A stretch of 64,000 nucleotides of DNA. Origin: Lachnospiraceae bacterium. Its GTDB lineage: Bacteria; Bacillota; Clostridia; Lachnospirales; Lachnospiraceae. Shown here in pieces: positions 34,010-42,185 of the stretch. How positions within the stretch are numbered: the first letter of the stretch is position 1; each line of letters begins with the position of its first letter. Under the pieces are notes generated by a model, which was not told the DNA's origin, did no database searches, and worked only from the letters and a program-made list of their open reading frames with translations. A program made the translations under genes and the position numbers. The stretch covers positions 62,001-126,000 of the forward strand of contig JAFXQR010000179.1 of assembly GCA_017526985.1 (NCBI GenBank), given 5' to 3'.

Positions 34010-34420
34010 CTATTTACCTATCTGTTCTTCCTCGTCCGGCTCATCGTAATACTCGATCGGTTTTGGCTCGGAGCATTTGTGTGACTTCAGTTTCAGTGCC
34101 TGCAGAACAAGCGTATCGATGGCTGCTTTTATCTGCTCTTTGGTATAGCAGTATTCGTCGATGCTTTTGTTTCTGCTGACATGTCCATAGATGCGAATAT
34201 GTTCAACAGGAAGAATGTCCTGCCATTTTGCGCATACTATATCGTTATTGCAGAATGCATCATATACACATATGCTGTTAAGCCCGTGTTCCGTATGTAC
34301 ATCGACTTTTTCCGGAGTAAGGTCCTGCAGGTATTTTGCCACAAATGCTTTGGCTTCCAGGTTTTGCCGGATCCTCTCTTCCTGCGGCAATGCTTTAAAT
34401 TCTTCAGACATACCTTTCAT
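34010..34420 (-). CDS. Hypothetical protein
   Basis: 136 aa; the binding site GAGGAGAAATAAG lies in the last codons of the preceding gene. Mixed fold (SICVYDAFCNNDIVCAKWQDI) with a His/Arg-rich middle, ending DEEEQIGK. No family recognised. Confidence 0.55.
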   Translation of the reverse strand: MKGMSEEFKALPQEERIRQNLEAKAFVAKYLQDLTPEKVDVHTEHGLNSICVYDAFCNNDIVCAKWQDILPVEHIRIYGHVSRNKSIDEYCYTKEQIKAAIDTLVLQALKLKSHKCSEPKPIEYYDEPDEEEQIGK

Positions 34421-34421
34421 C

Positions 34422-34745
34422 TTATTTCTCCTCGCCGATCAGCTTCTTATACTCGTCGATTTCTTTTTGGATTGCAGATACAATCACCGGAGTGTAAACT
34501 TCACACAGTTCTTTTGTGGTACCGGCTTTTCGAAGATCTATACGGATCTCCTCCTGCAGCGTCATTTCTCCGATCTCCGGCTCACTGTAGGAGATATAGA
34601 TACGGTTCTTCAGATCCATTTCAATGAAACCGATCTGAACCAAAGAGCGTTCTTCTACCGCTTCTTTTAAGCTCATTAGATCGTCTTTTGTCCAGTACAT
34701 ATGCGGATCGATATCATAAGCTCCGCCGTAATCCGGTAATGTCAT
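34422..34745 (-). CDS. Hypothetical protein, first gene of an eight-gene operon
   Basis: 107 aa after GAGGTAGGAGTT. Contains LVQIGFIEMDLKNRIYISYS, likely beta strands, then helices; tail LIGEEK encodes the next gene's binding site. The 5' leader holds three stacked hairpins related to those before 16224, hinting at leader-based control of the whole operon. Confidence 0.6.
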   Translation of the reverse strand: MTLPDYGGAYDIDPHMYWTKDDLMSLKEAVEERSLVQIGFIEMDLKNRIYISYSEPEIGEMTLQEEIRIDLRKAGTTKELCEVYTPVIVSAIQKEIDEYKKLIGEEK

Positions 34746-34770
34746 AACTCCTACCTCTTGTTATGAATAT

Positions 34771-34865
34771 ATGGGAGCAGTGCTCTTCTGCGTCCATATA
34801 ACTATATGAAAGCAGTGGTTTTCTGCGTCCATATTTATATGAGAGCAGCTGTTTGCTGCGCCCAT
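34771..34865 (-). repeat. Three-unit leader hairpin array
   Basis: 27-base units at 34771, 34806 and 34839 (35- and 33-base spacing), minus-strand type ATGGACGCAG-AAAA-CCACTGCTCCCAT. Outer ATGG/CCAT and inner GCAG/CTGC stems are kept while loops vary. Same family as 16708-16833. Confidence 0.8.
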
Positions 34866-34889
34866 ATAGTAATAGGTGAAGCCTATTAC

Positions 34890-34902
34890 TATATGAAAAA
34901 TA
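34890..34902 (-). promoter_or_regulatory. TATTTTTCATATA promoter-like motif, copy 12
   Basis: Exact consensus, minus strand, directly ahead of the hairpin array and below the terminator at 34916. Confidence 0.7.
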
Positions 34903-34915
34903 ATATATAAAACAG

Positions 34916-34942
34916 AAAAAGGGCTGTATAAAAACAGCCCCT
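34916..34942 (-). terminator. Intrinsic terminator
   Basis: GGGCTGT/ACAGCCC stem with T-run on the minus strand, nine bases past the stop at 34952. Confidence 0.85.
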
Positions 34943-34951
34943 TATCTCATC

Positions 34952-35440
34952 TTACATCTCTTTGTCTTCCGAGCCCTCTTCCAGTTCGGCACCAGGCTGT
35001 ATCACCCGATCCGCAAAAGGCTCTAACCGTTTGCAGATGGCCTGAAAAGGTTTAAGCACAGGCTGTCGTGCTATAGACTCATAAACGTCAGTATCCAATA
35101 TTGCATTCTCGCTTAAGAGCGCAATTGCTAACGCATGATGCATCAGGGTGCGTGTCATTGCTGCGGCGTGCAGCACAGTATCCTCTTTTTCACCACTCAC
35201 AACGACGGTATTCGCATTTGTATCGGTCTGCAGGATAAAACCATCCCGACATCTCATCATCCAGCCACAGGTCTCTTCCAGGAGATTGTTAAAGACCTCT
35301 CGATAGAGATCGTTTTTCTTCTTTAGGTACTGCTCATAATTGGATGTCTTGATCGTATGCTCCTCGGATTTTCTTATAAACTCATCCATTACATCCCGAC
35401 AAATCATTACTGCATCCAAAAACTGTATCTCTCGACTCAT
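34952..35440 (-). CDS. Hypothetical protein with EDKEM tail
   Basis: 162 aa from ATG 35440 (MSREIQFLDAVM) after AGGAGGACTGAT; a longer in-frame form overlaps the upstream gene and is rejected. Helical; VVVSGEKEDTVLHAAAMTRT is the most distinctive stretch. Ends GSEDKEM at the operon end. Not recognised. Confidence 0.6.
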   Translation of the reverse strand: MSREIQFLDAVMICRDVMDEFIRKSEEHTIKTSNYEQYLKKKNDLYREVFNNLLEETCGWMMRCRDGFILQTDTNANTVVVSGEKEDTVLHAAAMTRTLMHHALAIALLSENAILDTDVYESIARQPVLKPFQAICKRLEPFADRVIQPGAELEEGSEDKEM

Positions 35441-35457
35441 ATCAGTCCTCCTATGAT

Positions 35458-35697
35458 TTAATTTCTTTCCTGCTCTTCTGCCAGGTCTTCTGCAACATAT
35501 CTGCAGATATCTTCTACAGAGTAATCGCTTAACCAATAGGCTTGATCTGCTGCTTCAATCGAGATATTGAGATAACCAAGATCCTGCAGCTTCTTAACCT
35601 CTTCCGGAATTTTCTCAACACTGTCTATCGTGGTAGACATATTATGAAAAGCCATTCCGTCCTCGAAAACTCCGTCATAAAGTATTTGAATATCCAT
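35458..35697 (-). CDS. Small hypothetical protein
   Basis: 79 aa after AAAGGAGAGAATAA. Starts with a beta strand (MDIQILYDGVFEDGM) and ends in an acidic helix (AEDLAEEQERN). No family recognised. Lies between the guanylate kinase-like gene and 34952. Confidence 0.55.
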   Translation of the reverse strand: MDIQILYDGVFEDGMAFHNMSTTIDSVEKIPEEVKKLQDLGYLNISIEAADQAYWLSDYSVEDICRYVAEDLAEEQERN

Positions 35698-35736
35698 TTA
35701 TTCTCTCCTTTCACTTTATCTGTCCTTATCTATGGA

Positions 35737-36705
35737 TCACTCCAACTCTTTTCCTGTAATCTGCGCTTCCAGCTCTTCCGACAGAGAAAAGCCTTCGTGG
35801 AAGAAACCATATTCATCCGACAGATACTCGCTGATCACATCGGTATCGTGAATCTCAATCGCTTCTTTTACCACTTCTTTTGGAAGGATCACGGTGTTTG
35901 GCATATCGAGAACCTCTGTCAGCATATAGTCGGAACAGCTGTTGTGGCGGAGCATATCGTGCAGATAGTCCAGCCGCTCTTCATAGGTCATATTCCGGTA
36001 GCGCTCCAGCGGCAGCTCCATTCCTTTGGCCGCCTTTTCCTCGCTCACATTTTCAAGTGCATCCATCAGGATCTCTACATCCGGGCTCCATTGAATGTCG
36101 CTCACGGTACGAAACGCTATGCTTTCTTTATACTCGGAAAATGCAGCAAGGAACTTATCGCAGAGTTCTTTTACACTTCCGGCATCGTTACTGATACGGG
36201 CGTTTGCCATCGAATCCACGATCTCGTCGGAAAATTTCACTGCGTCGTCTTTTGCCCGGCGGTTCCATTCCGTCTCGTCAAACGATCCACGGCTCTGCGC
36301 ACGCTCCTTACGAATCTCATCGTTGGTATCCACATAGCATACAAAGCAGTTTTCTTTGCCAAGATAGGTAAGGAAATCTTTGCAGCCCTGCATATCCAGA
36401 ATAACTGCATAGTTCTTATCCGGGTCCAGTTTATCCAAAGTGTCTTTCGGACAGCCATAATACCAGGTATCTTCTTCCCCACGATAGGTCGTATTGTAGG
36501 AGCGGTACTCCAGAAACTCATCGTTCTCAATCTTTTTTAAGAACTCCGATTTGGGAATGAAATGATATTCCCGGCCTTCCATTTCTCCATCCCGGATCGG
36601 ACGGCTGGTTGTCGAAACAATGCTCTCAAAGCCATTGTTCTGCTTCAGTTCATTAAGCAGCGTATCTTTTCCGCCTGCTGATTTTCCACAAAGAATTGTA
36701 ACCAT
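35737..36705 (-). CDS. Guanylate kinase-like protein with a C-terminal extension
   Basis: 322 aa after GAGGAGAAAGAGTT. P-loop is CGKSAGGKDT (residues 6-15, variant of GxSGxGKxT). STTSRPIRDGEMEGREYHFI matches the GMP-binding region of guanylate kinases, and the C-lobe IRKERAQSRGSFDETEW has the lid arginines. A further 130 residues of unknown type follow, ending ITGKELE. Could phosphorylate GMP or dGMP, or be a P-loop regulator; the altered P-loop makes activity uncertain. Confidence 0.75.
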   Translation of the reverse strand: MVTILCGKSAGGKDTLLNELKQNNGFESIVSTTSRPIRDGEMEGREYHFIPKSEFLKKIENDEFLEYRSYNTTYRGEEDTWYYGCPKDTLDKLDPDKNYAVILDMQGCKDFLTYLGKENCFVCYVDTNDEIRKERAQSRGSFDETEWNRRAKDDAVKFSDEIVDSMANARISNDAGSVKELCDKFLAAFSEYKESIAFRTVSDIQWSPDVEILMDALENVSEEKAAKGMELPLERYRNMTYEERLDYLHDMLRHNSCSDYMLTEVLDMPNTVILPKEVVKEAIEIHDTDVISEYLSDEYGFFHEGFSLSEELEAQITGKELE

Positions 36706-36735
36706 AACTCTTTCTCCTCTTTCAAATGCTATTAC

Positions 36736-36748
36736 TATATGAAAAATA
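36736..36748 (-). promoter_or_regulatory. TATTTTTCATATA promoter-like motif, copy 13
   Basis: Exact consensus, minus strand, 30 bases before ATG 36705 and directly below the terminator at 36755. Confidence 0.7.
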
Positions 36749-36754
36749 AAAAAT

Positions 36755-36785
36755 AAAAAGCAGCCACAATTATTCTGCAGCTGCT
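36755..36785 (-). terminator. Intrinsic terminator
   Basis: Minus-strand AGCAGC/GCTGCT stem with T-rich tract running into the next motif. Confidence 0.75.
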
Positions 36786-36799
36786 CCTTCTCTCATTGA

Positions 36800-37012
36800 T
36801 TACAGGTCTTTGTCTTCTTCGTTTTCAGTCTCTTCAAAAAACAGTGTATCAATATCCGTGATATTGGTATCGCAGTTCTTCAATTCTCCAAAATCGGCAT
36901 TTTCAAAAGCCTGTGCGGCCACTTCCTCTTTTGTCAGCGGAGTTTCCGATACGATGTGAGCATTCAGCGTTCCCATAATAGGAACACTCATATCATATTC
37001 ATAGTATTTCAT
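36800..37012 (-). CDS. Small acidic protein with EEDKDL tail
   Basis: 70 aa starting MKYYEYDMSV. Beta start, short helix with TKEEVAAQAFENADFGEL, then an acidic end ENEEDKDL at TAA, with no gene behind it in the unit. It is preceded by two 12-codon mini-frames, one of which repeats its first five codons. Confidence 0.65.
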   Translation of the reverse strand: MKYYEYDMSVPIMGTLNAHIVSETPLTKEEVAAQAFENADFGELKNCDTNITDIDTLFFEETENEEDKDL

Positions 37013-37047
37013 AGATCCTTATCCTCCTTTCCTTCATAGTATTTCAT
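37009..37047 (-). other. 12-codon mini-frame MKYYEGKEDKDL
   Basis: Begins with the same MKYYE codons as the following gene and runs straight into a KEDKDL tail, whose TGA overlaps that gene's ATG. It looks like a start joined to a tail with the gene body missing. Confidence 0.6.
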
Positions 37048-37082
37048 AAATCCTTATCCTCCTCTCCTGTATACTTATCCAT
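37044..37082 (-). other. 12-codon mini-frame MDKYTGEEDKDL
   Basis: Starts within the stop of the gene at 37082 (TGATG) and ends in EEDKDL-TGA overlapping the next mini-frame's ATG. Second member of a tandem of emptied junctions. Confidence 0.6.
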
Positions 37083-37876
37083 CAGTCTTTCTCCTTATTG
37101 TTATCGATCCCCAGATAGGTGATCAGATCTTCAAACCAAAGACAGTTATCAGCATCCTTGGTTTCTTTGATCGTTGGTGCCAGATCCATTTTCTCGCCAT
37201 CAATGAAAATATCAAAGATCGGGGTATTATTTGCCGGTATATAGATGCTGCCTTCTTCCCAATGCTGCTTCAGATCCTCCAGTGTTTTAAAAGAATGCCG
37301 CATCTCCACACCGTCTTCGTTGATCGATGTGAAGCGGATTGCTGCATTTTCTGCCCATTCCGCCATGACATCCGGATCACTGGTATCGGTAAGGAAAAGT
37401 TCATCATTTTCATCTACACCGCAGTCCGGATTACACTCCCAAAACTTACTTTCCGCTTCTTCCCGGTTATGCGCCAGAATTTCGCAATCACCAGACATAA
37501 AGCCGGACTCTGCATTCTCACAATGGAAAATATAGCGGAAGATTTGCTCTTCAGCTTCTTTTGCATTATCTTCGTGAGTCTCTTCCATCTTTTTGGTGAG
37601 CTTAGACATAGCTTGTGTCATCTGTTTGGAATAATCGCTGTCACAGATTGCATTTTTCAGCTGCTTTTGAGCCCAGTCATATTTACTATGTACTTTTTCG
37701 ATCTCTGCCTGTAGAACATCACGAGACGCACTATCTGCTGTATTCATAAGGCTGCGCAGTTCATTCTCGTGTCCTATGGATGCAAATTTATACACGGATG
37801 CGAGCTCATAGATCTTTTCTGCTGATCCGGTTATTTTAAGTCCGTCAATATCTACGGTGTAGGTCTTCTCTGCCAT
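37082..37876 (-). CDS. Hypothetical acidic protein
   Basis: 264 aa after AGAGGAGTTTAGT. N-terminal small beta element (YTVDIDGLKITGSAEKIYEL), a coiled-coil of about 70 residues (MTQAMSKLTKKMEETHEDNA), then a mixed domain with FRYIFHCENAESGF. Ends NNKEKD overlapping a mini-frame start. No family recognised. Confidence 0.6.
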   Translation of the reverse strand: MAEKTYTVDIDGLKITGSAEKIYELASVYKFASIGHENELRSLMNTADSASRDVLQAEIEKVHSKYDWAQKQLKNAICDSDYSKQMTQAMSKLTKKMEETHEDNAKEAEEQIFRYIFHCENAESGFMSGDCEILAHNREEAESKFWECNPDCGVDENDELFLTDTSDPDVMAEWAENAAIRFTSINEDGVEMRHSFKTLEDLKQHWEEGSIYIPANNTPIFDIFIDGEKMDLAPTIKETKDADNCLWFEDLITYLGIDNNKEKD

Positions 37877-37912
37877 ACTAAACTCCTCTTAATATATGTT
37901 TCTTACTAAAAT

Positions 37913-37925
37913 TATATGAAAAAAT
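37913..37925 (-). promoter_or_regulatory. TATTTTTCATATA promoter-like motif, copy 14
   Basis: Minus-strand ATTTTTTCATATA (one extra T), 37 bases before ATG 37876; fused to the T-run of the terminator at 37928. Confidence 0.65.
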
Positions 37926-37927
37926 AG

Positions 37928-37959
37928 AAAAAAAAAGCTCCGCCAATTCGGGCAGAGCT
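37928..37959 (-). terminator. Intrinsic terminator
   Basis: AGCTCTGCC/GGCGGAGCT stem and a nine-base T-run, minus strand, after the gene at 37992. Confidence 0.85.
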
Positions 37960-37991
37960 AATAATCGAGACAAGAATAAGAGGCCCCGTCT

Positions 37992-38306
37992 TTAGATATC
38001 ATAGACTCTGCCTCCTTTTCTTATAATCTCTTCAAAATCATCGTATTTCTTTGTTTTTGAGATAAAGCGGACGTACTTGTTGTGTAAGAATTCTTTTTCG
38101 TCCAGGAGATCTTCAAAATAAATGAAATCCTCTTCATCGATCAAAAGGAATACATCTGCACAGCAAAAAGAGGCGATATGTTCCGGGATCACCATCTGAC
38201 AATGTTTTTGATCCTTTCGGATACGATTATAGATGTTGCAAAGGACCTGTAGGCCATCATAATCTTCCAGATCTTTAAATACAGAATTTTTACTTTCGAC
38301 CATCAT
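37992..38306 (-). CDS. Small hypothetical protein
   Basis: 104 aa, starting MMVESKN behind GAGGTTTTCAATT. Helical with a Cys pair (IASFCCADVFLLIDEED); C-terminus basic (SKTKKYDDFEEIIRKGGR). Single-gene unit with its own promoter-like motif and terminator. Not recognised. Confidence 0.55.
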   Translation of the reverse strand: MMVESKNSVFKDLEDYDGLQVLCNIYNRIRKDQKHCQMVIPEHIASFCCADVFLLIDEEDFIYFEDLLDEKEFLHNKYVRFISKTKKYDDFEEIIRKGGRVYDI

Positions 38307-38339
38307 AATTGAAAACCTCTTTTTCGTGATCTATATAGA

Positions 38340-38352
38340 TATATGAAAAATA
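38340..38352 (-). promoter_or_regulatory. TATTTTTCATATA promoter-like motif, copy 15
   Basis: Exact consensus, minus strand, 33 bases before ATG 38306; no hairpin stands immediately above it. Confidence 0.65.
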
Positions 38353-38974
38353 ATATTACACCATATATAGTATACCTTATTTTAGCAAACCTGTCGATCT
38401 TTAGATATCATCCCGGTCATACTCATCGTAGGATGTGTTAAGGCGTTTTTCTGCCTCACATAATCTTGCCTCTGCACGTTTCATTTTGGCTTCGTAATAT
38501 GCAAGTTCTTCCGGACCACGCTCTTTCATCAGCAGGTCGTGTACGATCAAAAAGTTGTCGTTTTTGTCCCGTTCTACTTCCCAGCCTTGGGAACGCAGGA
38601 AAGCTTCTTCGATATAGTCATACGGGAGCGGAAAATCCTCGCTGCTCAACCAGTGGTTTAATATTGCGACGCACTCTGCAGCATCCACCGTAAACTTCTC
38701 ACAGGCGAGCCCATGCAACCTGACATCGGCAAAAATCCCGGCGATCGCCTGCGCCTGCTGTTCCCTGGTCCCGTATCGCTCTGCAGCGATGTTTTTGATG
38801 CTTTCTGCAGGTTCATAATCAAACAGATCATGAAAGCCAAGCGCATAAGCTGCTGCGTGGCGATCAATGATCTTTTTATCATCCTGATGATCTGCAGTTG
38901 CAAAGAAGCGTTCGTTGCTTTGGCACTCTGCTTCCTGCATCCAGAGATCGATCAGTTCGTTAATGCTGTTTGGG

Positions 38975-39106
38975 TCAACTACTCCGACTTGTAGAGGTCG
39001 GAGCTTGTAACTACCCTGTAGTATAACGGCTTACGCCTCCTACATTTAGTCGTCTGATATTACTATCAGAAGTGGTGTTACATCATGGGATAGCTGACAA
39101 TATCCC
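38975..39106 (-). ncRNA. Putative TnpB guide RNA (reRNA/omega RNA) region
   Basis: The sequence between the tnpB stop and the right end is the usual place for the reRNA scaffold. It holds several short hairpins and ends in the CTCCGAC stem followed by TAGTTGA. The guide would come from the flank just outside (38974 downward, CCCAAACAGCATTAACG), which is the interrupted gene itself. Confidence 0.5.
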
Positions 39107-40237
39107 TCACAGACCAGATATACTGGTCTGTGACTTTACGAGGTACTCAATTCCCATCCGGTAAAGGTTCATTGCTCCGATACGGTCATCATTTGATCTG
39201 TAACCGCAGTTCTTACAACAGAAAACATGCTTTCGCTTGTCTCTGTTAGCCTTGTCAACATGACCGCATCTAGGACATGTCTGGCTTGTATAGCGCGGAT
39301 CGACCTTAATGACTTTCTGACCGTGTTCATTGGCCTTGTAAGTTAGTTTCTGCTCAAGGTCGTAGTAAGACCATGATACGGAAACATAACGATCTTTAAC
39401 TTTAACTCTTTCAGTGGCAGATCGTATTCCGCTCAGATCTTCGATAACATGAAGCGTACCTTTAGGGTTGGATTCAACGAGTGTCTTTGATACCTGATGA
39501 TTAACATCCTGCATCCAACGGTTTTCTCGCTGTCCTATGGCTTTAAGCCTGCGTCTTGAAGAAGATGTCCCGACCCGCTGTAACTGCTTACGTAAAGCCT
39601 TGTAATGAGCACGTTTCTGTTTGACCTGATTGCCGCTGAAGAATGTAGTCTTACCATTACTTCCATAGGAAGATGTGATAAACCGTATGCCTCTGTCGTG
39701 ACCGACAACATTACATACATCAGCATCTTTCAGTTCATCAGAATTAAAACTGACAGATATGTGTAAGAAAAACTTATTATGCTTACAAACAACTTTTGCA
39801 GTTCCGAAACGATAGACTGACTTATCAAAATACTGTTCCATACCGGAACTTGCATAATCTGTTTTGATCCGTCCACATAAAGTTCCCACGGAAAACTTAT
39901 CTTGATTGATGGAATAATCCCTATTCCATGATAAGGTCATCTGAGGTGTGTTGTATTTACATTCTGTCCAATCAAAACCATTTGTCCTGTTGGTTTTATA
40001 AGAACCGATGACAGTCCTTACGGCATTACATGCCATTTGGGATGGTAAATTGTATACCGTGCGGACAGTATCATAAGTATATTTCTGAACAGAAACCTGT
40101 GATAAATCCTTAGTAGTATAAACATAATGGGAAATGAAATTACAGGCATCAGCATAAGCCCTCATACTGTCAAGCAGAAGGGATTTATCGTTATCCGATG
40201 GATAGATCTGCAGTTTTGCTGTTTTAGTCAGTTCCAT
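39107..40237 (-). CDS. tnpB: TnpB RNA-guided nuclease
   Basis: 376 aa from ATG 40237 (MELTKTAKLQIYPS) after AGGTGGTGTTACGA; the frame also reads through from the interrupted host gene. RuvC motifs: VVGHDRGIRF (first Asp), VIEDLSG (Glu) and NDDRIGAMNL (last Asp). A zinc finger CPRCG...CCKNCG lies between the last two. All catalytic acids are present, though the first motif reads GHDRG rather than the common GIDLG. Cuts DNA guided by its reRNA. Confidence 0.92.
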   Translation of the reverse strand: MELTKTAKLQIYPSDNDKSLLLDSMRAYADACNFISHYVYTTKDLSQVSVQKYTYDTVRTVYNLPSQMACNAVRTVIGSYKTNRTNGFDWTECKYNTPQMTLSWNRDYSINQDKFSVGTLCGRIKTDYASSGMEQYFDKSVYRFGTAKVVCKHNKFFLHISVSFNSDELKDADVCNVVGHDRGIRFITSSYGSNGKTTFFSGNQVKQKRAHYKALRKQLQRVGTSSSRRRLKAIGQRENRWMQDVNHQVSKTLVESNPKGTLHVIEDLSGIRSATERVKVKDRYVSVSWSYYDLEQKLTYKANEHGQKVIKVDPRYTSQTCPRCGHVDKANRDKRKHVFCCKNCGYRSNDDRIGAMNLYRMGIEYLVKSQTSISGL

Positions 40238-40729
40238 TCGTAACACCACCTGTATTTTCACTAAATATATTATAACATATATTATATCCCTCTGTGCCAG
40301 ATGTCGGATCTCGTGAGCGACCGTACTCTTGATTCCCATATCGATCTCCCGGCTTCGCTCCCAGCTTCCAACCAGCTCCTCCTGCATCATTTGATCCACC
40401 GCTTTTTCGATATTTCCGATATGGACAACGGCGCAGCAGTCATTCGCCCATGTAATCCCCAGCTGGCCGCCGGCCGGAAAACCATGGCATTCCAAAAGCG
40501 GGTAGTCGGTGATTGACATCAGTTTGCCAAACAGCTCGTCAAAATCCTGTTCTTCGTCCCGGATAAATATCAGATAGCGTAATGTCCGATACATATCCTT
40601 ATAGATATTCTCGGATACAAAATCTGCAATCTTGTCCATATCCAGATCCATAACGGAAGGCCCCAGACGGATGCGCTCTTTGATCCATTCTTTTGGATCA
40701 ATCTTTGACATATCTTCGTACTGGTAGAG

Positions 40730-40855
40730 TCAGCCGCAGGAAGTCAGGTCTTCGTATTCGATGAAATTTTCCCCCTCATCCAGGACCAGACAGTGATCCG
40801 GATCGTCATCGATATCATTGTAAATCTCTTTTTTAAGATCTTCAAAATCGCTCAT
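40730..40855 (-). CDS. Small acidic protein (41 aa)
   Basis: Reading frame MSDFEDLKKEIYNDIDDDPD and onward to TSCG, start overlapping the preceding stop in GAATGA. Acidic with EGENFIEYEDL. It precedes the split metallopeptidase gene by 18 bases. Coding is supported by coupling and composition rather than homology. Confidence 0.5.
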   Translation of the reverse strand: MSDFEDLKKEIYNDIDDDPDHCLVLDEGENFIEYEDLTSCG

Positions 40856-41061
40856 TCGTCCCGTTCCATATCGTCCTTGATTTCTTCAATACGGGCAGCG
40901 ATCTCATCCACAGTATCGTACTCGCCGTCCATAACTTCATTCATCAGGTCGAACATTTCATCCGTATATCCAACCTCTTTGTAAATTGCCTCACGCAGTT
41001 CATAAACGTGATTCAAGGATTTCAACATATCCTCAAAAGCTTCTTTCACACTGTCACTCAT
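40852..41061 (-). CDS. Small acidic helical protein
   Basis: 69 aa from ATG 41061 after AGGAGAAAGTGACA. Fully helical (VKEAFEDMLKSLNHVYELRE; TVDEIAARIEEIKDDMERDE). The tail encodes GGAACGGGACGAATGA, which supplies the next start. No family recognised. Confidence 0.6.
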   Translation of the reverse strand: MSDSVKEAFEDMLKSLNHVYELREAIYKEVGYTDEMFDLMNEVMDGEYDTVDEIAARIEEIKDDMERDE

Positions 41062-41087
41062 TGTCACTTTCTCCTATTCTTTTTTTT

Positions 41088-41615
41088 TTATTCTTTCCCC
41101 GGCGTAAGCTCTGTCAGTTTTTCTTCTACGATCATTTTTACCTGTTCGTCGTAAATATGACTACGGACTACATCATCTTCAATATCTGCAACACTGCCGG
41201 CATAAACATCGGAAAAGCTGTTTTCGTGTTTCTCTGCATCCACCAGTTCATTTACAATTTCGTCGTATGTGATGTCGCAAACATACGGATCGTCGGTATC
41301 GCAGATATCATCATACTCTTCATGGATCGCATAATATTTTCCGTTTTCTTTATCGCAGGTGTAGGTAACGCTGTCAGAATGTGAATTCACAGCTCCGCCG
41401 GCGATATACTCAGAAGACTGCGTGATTTCGGCGATCTTCGGAAAGCTTTTTGCTTTTTTGACAAGCTGCTCATTTTCGTCTTCTTCTGGTTCCCAGTCCA
41501 TCATCTCTTCATCAGTTTCGTTCATAATGGACGCATTTAGCAGATCTTTCGCATGCTGTAACTCATCCTTCTTTACTTCGCCAACCGTAAATTTGTTTTC
41601 GCCTTCTAAGATCAT
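41088..41615 (-). CDS. Hypothetical acidic protein
   Basis: 175 aa after GGGAGGTATAACAAT. Acidic and helical with a beta segment (VTYTCDKENGKYYAIHEEYD). Ends ELTPGKE. Lies in the long 43.3-38.4 kb operon. Not recognised. Confidence 0.55.
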   Translation of the reverse strand: MILEGENKFTVGEVKKDELQHAKDLLNASIMNETDEEMMDWEPEEDENEQLVKKAKSFPKIAEITQSSEYIAGGAVNSHSDSVTYTCDKENGKYYAIHEEYDDICDTDDPYVCDITYDEIVNELVDAEKHENSFSDVYAGSVADIEDDVVRSHIYDEQVKMIVEEKLTELTPGKE

Positions 41616-41656
41616 ATTGTTATACCTCCCTCTGCTCTTCCTGTATCCATTTTGTT

Positions 41657-42175
41657 TTACTCTCTTCCTTTTTCTTCCTGGTTTTCGTAGTATTCCGCTT
41701 CCTGTATAAAGCCCATACGACGAAGCAGATCGGTCTGTGTAAGAAGATCGTTTGCGGAGATATCTTCTGCAGAAGACAGGTTATTACAGATCAACTTATG
41801 CAGCAGAGCTTTGTCTTCTTTGGATACAAACAGCATGTCGTCTTCGTCCGTTTTTGCCGCCTGAAAAGTATTTCTCTGTATCTGTCCGTCGGTCAGAAAA
41901 TCGAGCACGGTATCCAGCACCTGATCCTGATCGGCAGCTCCAATCCCTGCCTTATCCAGGATCTTTTTGCATTTCACCACATCTTTTTCGGTGAATACCG
42001 TCGCCGGGGAATACTGCGCTTCCGGATAGAGATTGGTACACAGCACCGTTTTTCCAATCGCCTGCAGGGCCTGTACTGCAGCCATATCCTCCAGGCCGCA
42101 GCTGATCAGAACATGCTCGGCATTACGGATACTTTGTTGTGAGATCTTTTTCCAGTCCATATCTTCTACTGTCAT
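41657..42175 (-). CDS. Hypothetical protein
   Basis: 172 aa from ATG 42175 (MTVEDMDWKK); the upstream in-frame ATG lies in the previous gene. Helical domain with AVQALQAIGKTVLCTNLYPE and a C-terminal LLRRMGFIQEAEYYENQ. Tail EEKGRE. No family recognised. Confidence 0.55.
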   Translation of the reverse strand: MTVEDMDWKKISQQSIRNAEHVLISCGLEDMAAVQALQAIGKTVLCTNLYPEAQYSPATVFTEKDVVKCKKILDKAGIGAADQDQVLDTVLDFLTDGQIQRNTFQAAKTDEDDMLFVSKEDKALLHKLICNNLSSAEDISANDLLTQTDLLRRMGFIQEAEYYENQEEKGRE

Positions 42176-42185
42176 ATTATTTTCC

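Larger units (their letters stand above)
38975..40286 (-). mobile_element. TnpB-only insertion element (IS200/IS605 superfamily)
   Basis: About 1.3 kb. It contains one tnpB gene, a right-end hairpin (CTCCGAC/GTCGGAG, 38981-39002 region) and an AT-rich palindromic left end near 40262-40286. No target duplication is seen, as expected for this superfamily. Ends were placed by restoring the interrupted frame, so they may be off by a few bases. No tnpA is present, so mobility would need a transposase in trans. Confidence 0.7.
38401..40711 (-). pseudogene. HExxH metallopeptidase-like gene split by a TnpB element
   Basis: The N-terminal part (40711 to about 40287) encodes about 140 residues ending in STVAHEIRHLAQ, a zinc-peptidase HExxH motif. 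The C-terminal part (about 38974 to 38401) continues DPNSINELIDLWMQEAECQS and AAAYALGFHDL and ends DRDDI. Removing 38975-40286 rejoins the frame as HLAQRDPNS, giving about 330 aa. The insertion separates the metal-binding helix from the downstream region, so the product is presumably inactive. Confidence 0.75.

Noticed and set aside
35542..36540. 332-codon plus-strand frame
   Set aside because: It is antisense to the guanylate kinase-like gene, whose motifs are unambiguous.
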